A stretch of 64,000 bases of DNA, from assembly GCF_007556815.1 (NCBI RefSeq), contig NZ_CP041743.1:1054001-1118000 (forward strand), read 5' to 3'. Under the pieces are notes generated by a model that was not told where the DNA came from, made no database searches, and worked only from the letters and a program-made list of their open reading frames with translations. The translations under genes and the position numbers were made by a program. This document shows positions 9,187-17,300 of the stretch, piece after piece. This stretch comes from Paraburkholderia megapolitana. GTDB taxonomy: Bacteria; Pseudomonadota; Gammaproteobacteria; Burkholderiales; Burkholderiaceae. The first letter of the stretch is position 1. Each line of letters starts with the position of its first letter.

Positions 9187-9213
9187 GTTCACTTTTTTGA
9201 ACGACCCGTTCAA
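9187..9213. promoter_or_regulatory. Overlapping inverted repeats, candidate LysR operator
   Basis: GTTCA-N6-TGAAC (9187-9202) overlaps the perfect repeat TTGAACG-ACC-CGTTCAA (9197-9213). Both lie between the divergent LysR and aldo-keto reductase genes. The TTCA/TGAA half sites separated by about one helical turn fit the T-N11-A type of LysR box. Confidence 0.55.
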
Positions 9214-9283
9214 TCTAGATCGGATTATCAAACAACGCAAGCCTGCCCATACTCCGGCTCAACACTTACCAAGGAGTAGCGCC

Positions 9284-10165
9284 ATGTCGAAGTTCATCCC
9301 CAACAACACATTCCAGTTCGCCGGTCGCTCCGTGTCCCGCGTCGGCTACGGTGCCATGCAGCTCGCCGGCCCCGGCGTATTCGGCCCGCCGAAGGACCGC
9401 GTCGCAGCCGTCGCCGTGCTGCGCGAAGCGATCGCGCTCGGTGTCGATCACATCGATACAAGCGACTTCTACGGGCCGCACGTCACCAATCAGATCATTC
9501 GCGAAGCGCTCCATCCCTACCGGGACGATCTGCTGATCGTCACCAAGATCGGCGCGCGCCGCGGCGAAGACGCCGCGTGGATTCCGGCGCAGGAGCCGGA
9601 AGAGATCGCGCGAGGCGTTCACGACAATCTGCGCAATCTCGGCCTCGACGTGCTCGATGTCGTCAATCTGCGGATCATGGGTAACGTCCACGCGCCTGCG
9701 GAAGGCTCGATTGAAAAACAGGTCACCGCGCTTGCCGAACTGCAGCGCAAAGGACTCGTTCGTCACATCGGCCTGAGCAACGCAACGTCGACTCAGGTCG
9801 CCGAAGCGCAACGCATTGTCGAGATTGTTTGCGTTCAGAACCAGTACAACCTGGTTCAACGCGACGATGACGCGCTGGTCGATGAACTGGCTGCCAAAGG
9901 CATCGCTTATGTGCCGTTCTTCCCACTTGGTGGGTTCTCACCGATACAGTCGTCGGCACTGTCGAAGATTGCCCAGACGATCGGTGCGACGCCGATGCAG
10001 GTTGCGCTCGCGTGGCTTCTTTATCGTGCACCGAACATTCTGCTGATCCCGGGGACGTCATCGGTTGGGCATCTGCGTGAAAACATGCAGGCAGCGCAGT
10101 GCGCGCTGACGGACGAGGTTCTCGCCGAGCTGGATGCGATCGGTCGAGACAACACTGCGCATTGA
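9284..10165 (+). CDS. Aldo/keto reductase
   Basis: A 293-residue NADPH-dependent aldo/keto reductase with a TIM-barrel fold. The ATG at 9284 follows AAGGAG by eight bases. Catalytic residues visible are Asp58 and Tyr63 (HIDTSDFYG) and Lys88 (VTKIG). The usual catalytic His is replaced by Arg in VVNLRIMG, as in the YakC/pyridoxal-reductase-like branch. NADP-binding loop residues appear near the end (LLIPGTSSVGHLREN). The LysR gene upstream is divergent. The likely role is reduction of an aldehyde such as pyridoxal or a xenobiotic carbonyl; the exact substrate is inferred only from the branch. Confidence 0.93.
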   Translation: MSKFIPNNTFQFAGRSVSRVGYGAMQLAGPGVFGPPKDRVAAVAVLREAIALGVDHIDTSDFYGPHVTNQIIREALHPYRDDLLIVTKIGARRGEDAAWIPAQEPEEIARGVHDNLRNLGLDVLDVVNLRIMGNVHAPAEGSIEKQVTALAELQRKGLVRHIGLSNATSTQVAEAQRIVEIVCVQNQYNLVQRDDDALVDELAAKGIAYVPFFPLGGFSPIQSSALSKIAQTIGATPMQVALAWLLYRAPNILLIPGTSSVGHLRENMQAAQCALTDEVLAELDAIGRDNTAH

Positions 10166-10202
10166 TCGGAGAAGGCTTAACGGGAGATCAGCGCTGCCTG
10201 AA

Positions 10203-10224
10203 CAATTGCGCCCGTACGCAATTG
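10203..10224. promoter_or_regulatory. Perfect inverted repeat upstream of the RHS gene pair
   Basis: CAATTGCG (10203-10210) and CGCAATTG (10217-10224) are perfect complements around six bases, starting 38 bases after the reductase stop. No T tract follows. It may be a weak terminator or an operator for the DHHV-repeat/RHS operon. The remaining bases up to 10437 hold no gene. Confidence 0.45.
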
Positions 10225-10437
10225 CAATCAGGGTACAAAGCGTAAATCTCCCCATAGAAATTCTTCGTCATATTCGCCGATATGGCGCGCGTTTTTACGC
10301 GAGTTATGTAACCGCCTCCATACTGAATTTGTCTCACCCCCAATGCAAAAGGAAGCAGCAAGTCGACCTTGATTTTCGTTATTTCATAAGACAATATACC
10401 CAGCGCTACGACACAGTCGGCGACGGGGGAAAACGAA

Positions 10438-11319
10438 ATGGCCCTTGAAATACAAAGTCAAAACGTCGTGATGAACGGCGGCTCCACGGCATTCACTTTC
10501 GACAATTCTTTTACTCAATTTCTCGCGGGTGTCGCCTCGTTCCAGTTGTCATACGGAAGCGACGACCACCACGTCGAACAAATGAGTATCCAACTGACGA
10601 CGAACTGGCCAGGCGGCGCACAGGTGAACGTCGGGGCCAACGTCGTGTTGCAGGACGCGTCGGGCCACAACATCGATCTCAGCTCGTCGTATGTCACGGT
10701 CACAGTCATCGCATGGGCGGGTGGCTCATCGAACCAGATCGTGCTGAGTTCGCCGGTTACGGTGGGAAACGGTCAGCAGAGTAACGGAATCACGCTGCCT
10801 AACGGGAACAATATCTTGCAGTCCGTCCTTGACGGGTTCTTCCTGAGCTACGGCACCACGGATCATCACGTCAACCTGGTTGAAGCCTCGGTCAGTGCGT
10901 CGCAATCGAGCAATGTCGGCTACATCGCCGTCACTGCGGGCATGAACGATGCATCAGGCAACCAGGCTGTTAACCCGACCGCGACCGGATCGTTGATCGC
11001 TACATCGATGTCCGCCCCCGGCTTCGTCATTGTTCCGTATCAAGCGCAGTCATCGTCGAACGAGCCGGTTATTCAAATGGGTACGCCGATCAGCGCCGCG
11101 GTCAGCTTCCTGACCGGTTTCCAGGTGCAATATCCCGACTCCGACGACCACCACGTTAAGGCAATCGGTGCGGGCAACAACAGAACCTGGGTCGACCCGA
11201 GCAGTTCGAGTTACGCGCAGACGAACGGCGTCTGGGCATGGATGTATGACGATTCAGGTAACAATCAGGACAACAGCAATAGCTACGCCTCCATCGTCGT
11301 GATAGGCATTCAGGCCTGA
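10438..11319 (+). CDS. Protein of three DHHV repeats (unrecognised), upstream partner of RHS protein
   Basis: A 293-residue protein without signal peptide, made of three roughly 95-residue repeats. Each has a glycine-led strand ending in an aromatic-x-Tyr, then Asp-His-His-Val: FQLSYGSDDHHV (about 38-49), FFLSYGTTDHHV (about 138-149) and FQVQYPDSDDHHV (about 231-243). Repeats 1 and 2 continue to an Asp-Ala-Ser-Gly-(His/Asn) turn, and repeat 3 to Asp-Asp-Ser-Gly-Asn. The sequence is rich in Ser, Thr, Val and Asn, which suggests beta-sandwich modules. GGGGGA precedes the ATG. It ends 57 bases before the giant RHS gene on the same strand, so the two probably form an operon. I do not recognise the family. 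The Asp-His-His triplet could bind metal or sugar, but this is speculation. Confidence 0.85.
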   Translation: MALEIQSQNVVMNGGSTAFTFDNSFTQFLAGVASFQLSYGSDDHHVEQMSIQLTTNWPGGAQVNVGANVVLQDASGHNIDLSSSYVTVTVIAWAGGSSNQIVLSSPVTVGNGQQSNGITLPNGNNILQSVLDGFFLSYGTTDHHVNLVEASVSASQSSNVGYIAVTAGMNDASGNQAVNPTATGSLIATSMSAPGFVIVPYQAQSSSNEPVIQMGTPISAAVSFLTGFQVQYPDSDDHHVKAIGAGNNRTWVDPSSSSYAQTNGVWAWMYDDSGNNQDNSNSYASIVVIGIQA

Positions 11320-11376
11320 AGCAGAACCCGAAGAAGAAACACCCCTGCTCGAGCTGTCACATCGAAGGAGCCCATC

Positions 11377-14300
11377 ATGGCTGCGGATTCCGACAATTCG
11401 CAGATCCCCGCTATTCGCTCGTTTCAGTTCGATTCAAGTAGCGTCGGGGACCTGCGCAGCAGCGTCAATCTGTTTCGTGGCGACATCAATTTCACGCAGA
11501 CCTTGCTGTCGATGCCCGGACGCCGCACCGGCGACAACCTCGATCTGAGCATCGCGCTGCTGTATCAGAGCAATGTCCTTCAGGATGCAACCACCTGGAA
11601 CCTCGACGCGCCGACCAGCACACTCGGCCTCGGGTGGAGCATGCCGATACCGACGATCGTGCTCAACGGTACGGGTTCCCTCGTCGCTGCCACGCGTAGC
11701 TACAGCTACGTCAGCCAGAGCATCTCCACCGATCTCGCACGCGAGCCCGACAATCCGTTTGTCCTCTCGCTGGACGGCTCGCTAGCGGCGTTGCTCGGCA
11801 ACGGTGACACGGTCCCGGCCGCGATCGTCGCAGCATTCGGTGCACTCGGCCTGCCATTGTCGGCAAACACACTCGTCACGCTTACGGGTTCATCGGCATG
11901 GCTGCTGGCCGACGGCGACAACCAGCAGCTATTCAATCTCGCGCTCAACGGCGACGATCTCGATGTGTTCGACGGTGGAGAGTCGTACCAGCTCGTCAAC
12001 TATCAGTTCTGGAAGATTCTTTACTATCCCTGCTACGAGCGCTGGGTCATCGTCAACAATGGCGGCTTGAGGCAGTCGTTTGGCGGCGTGACGGCAAATA
12101 CGCAACAGGGCTACGCAACCGCGGCAGGCAACAGTGTCGAGTGGGGTGTGCGCTGGTCGTCGGGCACCGACTCATCGGGTGCACCTGTTGCGCTGTGGCA
12201 GGGTGACAGCGCGCGAACCGAAGGACAGGTCCAGTACGCGTGCGCCTGGCACCTTTGCCAGGTCACCAATGTATGGGGCGACTCGGTCAGCTATCGCTAC
12301 AACGACTGGCCGCGATTGTCCGATGGTTTGCTACCGACCGTCGAACAGCGCGTCGGCCCCGACGGCTTGCCCTATACGAAAGCGTGTTACCTGACCGGCA
12401 TGACTGACGTATTCGGGCGAACCGTCCAGCTCACTTACGACGACAAGGAATGGAGCAACGCCACGCCGGAGAGCCCGCGCGAATATGCAGACCCGCACAA
12501 GGCCGTGCCGAACACCAACGCGAACGCTTACCAGGACCAGTACGAAACGCTGTACCTGCAAGGCGTCACCGTCCTGGACACGAGCGGCGCAACGCTGTTC
12601 ACCTTTACCCTGGCGTACCAACCCTCCAGTCCGGCGGGCGGCGCGGGTAGTCCCGTTGCCAATGTGACGTCTTCGCAAGGCGAATTGTTCGGCGACACCT
12701 GCAAACGTTTTCTCACCGGCATCACACTCACCAATGCGAGCGGCGACAGTCTTCCCGGGCTCGCGTTCGACTACTACTTCGACGCGACCGGGGACGGTGC
12801 GAGCCCGGGTGCGCTCAAATCCATCACGTACAGCCAGGGTGCGATAGCAACGTACAGTTACACGAAGCAATCGCTCGATATCTGCAATCGCTCGTACACA
12901 GTTTCGCCGCCTTCAGGCGGAACATTCACCGGCGCCACACCGCGCGTGTTTTTCGGCGATGGCTATGCCGTGGTCACGTGGTACTCGCCGGCGAACGGCG
13001 CGTTGTCACTGCAGGTATACAGCTGGCTCGGCAACTGGCAACTGTGGCAACCCACCAGCGACAGCGTGATCTACAGCAACGCGGGCGCCGGGCTCACGCT
13101 GGACACGCTCGATGTGATCGCATGCGAAGATTTCTTCGCGCTTTCGTTCGTGCCGGGCGACGGCCAGAACAACACCACCGTGTATGTCTTTCAGAAAGAC
13201 AATGCACGTCCTTCGCAGTGGGTAGCGGCAACCATCAATGGCACGCAGACCGGTCTGAATACACCGAGCCTTACCTACTCCGGAGCCAGCGGCAGCGTGG
13301 CACTGGAAGGCGGCAGCACGTTCCTGATCGCCGCCACCACGAACGCCGTGAACGGATCGACGTCCTATGATCGCGTGACCTGGCGCTGGAGCGATGCGGC
13401 CTGGACATGTGAAAGTTGTCCGCCGCAGCCGCAGCAACTGACGGTAACCGCCTGCAACGAGTACTACCTGCTACTCGATCTACAGGGCAACGTCTCGATC
13501 TTTGCGCTCGACGCCTGTCTCAACTGGAACGCCGCAGCGACGCTACAGATACCGAACTTTTCCGCATCCGATCCGAGCGATATTGCACTGACACCCTCCG
13601 ACTCACTAGTGCTTGTCAGCAGTCTGACTTTTGCGGGCGCAACGGAGATCTCCTATACGCTGGCCATCGTCCAATGGGATGAGTTGTATCGCCCATTGCT
13701 GCCCGTACCGTCGTTCGACTTTACCGACGTGATGGACAGCAACTTCCCGATTAGCTGGATTCCCAGCGTGGTCGGCAATGAGCTCGTCGCTGTCTCCGGG
13801 CATGTGCTGCGCTTCAATGGCGCCACGTGGCTCGAGAATGACAGCCTGAACGTGTCATATGCTCCATCTGGCCTGCAGCAGCGCTATACGTATGGACCGG
13901 ATTACGTTGCCCAGATTCTTGCGTACCCGAACGGTGGAGGCGACCCAGCGGCGCAGGTACTGTCATTCGATCCGGACACCGATTGCACCACGTGGACACG
14001 TGCACCGGTCACACCCACGCAGACCTTGACGAATCCGACGACGTTTTATGCCACTGCCAACTGGCCTTCGAGCGGCGGTACAGACTGGCTGACACTCGGA
14101 CAGTACCTGTACTACCGGAACACAGCGTGCAGTTGGGACAACGTCATGCAACGCAATCCGCGCGCCGATGTTCAGGCGCTCGTTAATCAGGTGCTTGATG
14201 GCGACGGTGTTTATGTCCTGAACTCGGAAGCGGTGATCGACGAAGCGCCTGATTTTCTCGCGTATTACGTCTTCGATTCCGCAGCCGATAGCAGCGATCA

Positions 14301-17300
14301 GGTTGCGGCCACCATGCTGCGCAACGGTCGGGTATCGGTCAAAGCACAACCGTTTTCCGGACAGCGCATCTATACGAGCGAAGAGGGTGACACTGGCGCA
14401 GGAACCAGTCCCGGTGGAATGAACATGTTCGTCGCCTATCCAGGCGCAGACAGAGATTTCGACAACGCCTCGCAAATCATCCTGCACGCCTATGCGGGCG
14501 ACGCTGTCGAAGGCAATCTGATTCACTACGCCGTCACAGGTCTCGCCGTCGACAACGGCCTCGGACAAACCAGCGCATACAGCTTCGTACCGGATGCGCA
14601 TTCTGCAGCGTGCGATCCGACCGGTGAGGTCTTCAAGTACTACGAGGCGACCGTCTACCCCGGTACCAGTGATCCATCTCAACCGGCGTTTGGCTGGACG
14701 GTGAACCGGTATCTGAACGGCTTGAAGGTGCTCGACGGTGCCGACTTCTACAACATGCTCGACGGGCAGTTGCATCAGCAACAAACCTATGACGCGAACG
14801 GCAATCTGCTCGCCCAGTCGACCACCAAATGGCAAGTCTATCCGACCCGCGCGTCCTCCGCGGACGATCCACAGGCACCGGTTTTGAACCTGAATGGCGG
14901 CTTCCTGTGCCAGACCGCTCAGACCAGCATCGAGGATGGTGTGACAAGCACGCAGCACTCGCGCTATGTCGACAATGGATTTTCCGCACCGTTCTCGGGC
15001 CAGGTCGTATCGAGCCGTAGCACGACATATGGCGGCACAGGTCAGCTCGAAACGTTCACGGCCGACACACTCTTCGCCTATCAGGTCGATGAGACCAACG
15101 TGTCGGCGGCCATGCTCGCAACGCATCGTTTGAGCGACGTTGCGCAAGCCGTCACGTACTGGGAACGCGAAGGCGGTAGCCGCGTGGTCTCGCAAGCCAC
15201 GGCGAGCACGTTCGCGAGCTTTGCCTCTGCGTACGGCGGCGATGTACAGGTACCGTCCAAGTCCGGTAATTTCGTATGGGACGGCACCGGTCACGTGCCG
15301 TTTCCATTCGGGGACTACCAGACCGGTGAGATACCCAAAGGCTGGCTGCCGTCGAATTTCGTGCTCGCCTACACGCCATACGGTCAACCTGCGCAGACGC
15401 GGGATCCGACCGGCGTCGTGCAATCGACGCAATACAGCATCGGCTCGACGTTTGCGGTTGCGCTGTTCACCAACGCGTCGCTGGCGGATGGCGAATGTGC
15501 GTATCTGGGCTTCGAAAGTTACGAGTCGACTAACGGCTGGAGCATCAACGGCTGCACGCCGGTGAGCGACGATGCGCATACTGGTACGGCTAGCCTGAGT
15601 CTTGGCGCCGCAGGGGAAGGATCGCTATCGGTTGGAATCACGCCGCCGAACATCGATACGACCTATCTGCTTGGCTTCTGGTACAAGACGCCGTCCGGCT
15701 TCACATCGACTACTGGCACCGGCTTCAGCGTGACAGTCACCGTCGATGGAGTCGCGGGTGAGCCGCTAGGCGCGGCATTCGCCGACACGAGCGGCATATG
15801 GACCTACCAGACGCTCGGCATTCCGATCAAGGCCGGGCAGCAAAGCGTCGCGCTGGATGTCGCGGCGGCCAACAACAGTAGCGATGCCGTACTGCTCGAC
15901 GACATCTTCGTCGCGCCATTACTCGGCAAGATGTCGGCGCGCATCTACGATCCGTCGTATCGCCTGCTCACCGCGACGGTCGACGCGTCGGGCACCACGA
16001 TGCGCCGTCTTTACAACGGGTTCCAGCGTCTGACCGCAACGACCGGCGCGGACGAGCAGGTAAAGACGATGTCGGTAGCGTTTCTGTCGCGTGAAGGAAA
16101 TGCCAGCAATACCTTTGACGCCAGCGCACCGAATGCGGATCTGTCGCTGAGCCCCGCGGACGGTGGCGTACTCGAAACGTTTCTGAATGGCGACCAATGG
16201 CAACAGCACTGGTCGGCGAGCAACTATCCTGGCAACTGGAACCGTACGAACGGCACGCTGCAACACACCGCCACGACTTCCGATACGCTGAGCTGGCAAG
16301 GCGGCAATAGCGGTCATGTCGGCGACGCGACGAGCACCGCGCTCTACTTCGATCTGGTGACGAACGGCACGCTTGCCGGGCCGCTCGGTATCACGTTCGG
16401 TTCCGGGTACACGATCGCCTTCGATCCTTCCAGTGGGTTCTCATTCGCCGCGCCAGATGGCAGCACCGTGCAAAGCCCGCTTGGCACGCCACCCAACGTG
16501 CCTGCGCAATGGCTGCTCGTCATGGGCAACAGCAACGTGCTGTTCTTCGGCGATGGGCAACTGCTGTTCAGTGCATCGCTTGCTTGCGGCAAACCCAGTG
16601 TCGTTTCGCTGTCGACCGGCCCCAATGCATTTGCGCTGTCGAATCTGGCGATGCTGGCCGGCCCACGCATGAGTGTGGGCTTCCGCGACGCCTCCGGACA
16701 GAAGTGCCAGACGCACCAATGGCTCGGCAGCGATGCGGTCATCTCAGCTGTAATCTCCGACGCAATCGGGCGCACGGTGGCCATTACGCGGCTTGCGCCG
16801 GCGAGCTTCGGCAGCGGCGCGACGCTGCCGCTCCTGACCTTCCATACTGGCTTCGTCGACGTGAATGCTTTCCTCGCATCGATGCAGGACAGTTGGGTCA
16901 TGACGGGCGATATCGCCGATTACTACGCCGGGCAAAGCGACGGTCCCGTTAGCCGCTCCAACGACGAAGGCTATCCCTACTACGGTTACCGCTTCGAAGC
17001 ATCGCCCCGCAAGCGCCGCCTCGAACAGGGTGTGCCCGGTAAAGACTATGCGGTGCACGATCTGCAGGAAACCACACCGGCAACGCGTCAGACGACGCAG
17101 ATCGGTTTTGGCGCGAACACCAGCGATGCATTCGGGTTACCCGAAAACTACGCCACGCAAACGGTGACCAGCCCCGTTAAAAACCAGTTGATGTCCCTGC
17201 GCGACACAAAGGGACGCAATGTCGCTGCGAGCATCAGTGACGAGACGGGTGCTGTCTCAGGACAGAGTCTCGCCAGTGTGGATTTCACTGCATCGGCGAG

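Noticed and set aside
13963..15579. Long open frame opposite the RHS gene (over 500 codons)
   Set aside because: Arg/Val-rich, low-complexity product with no domain; it mirrors the biased codons of the RHS gene and is an antisense shadow.
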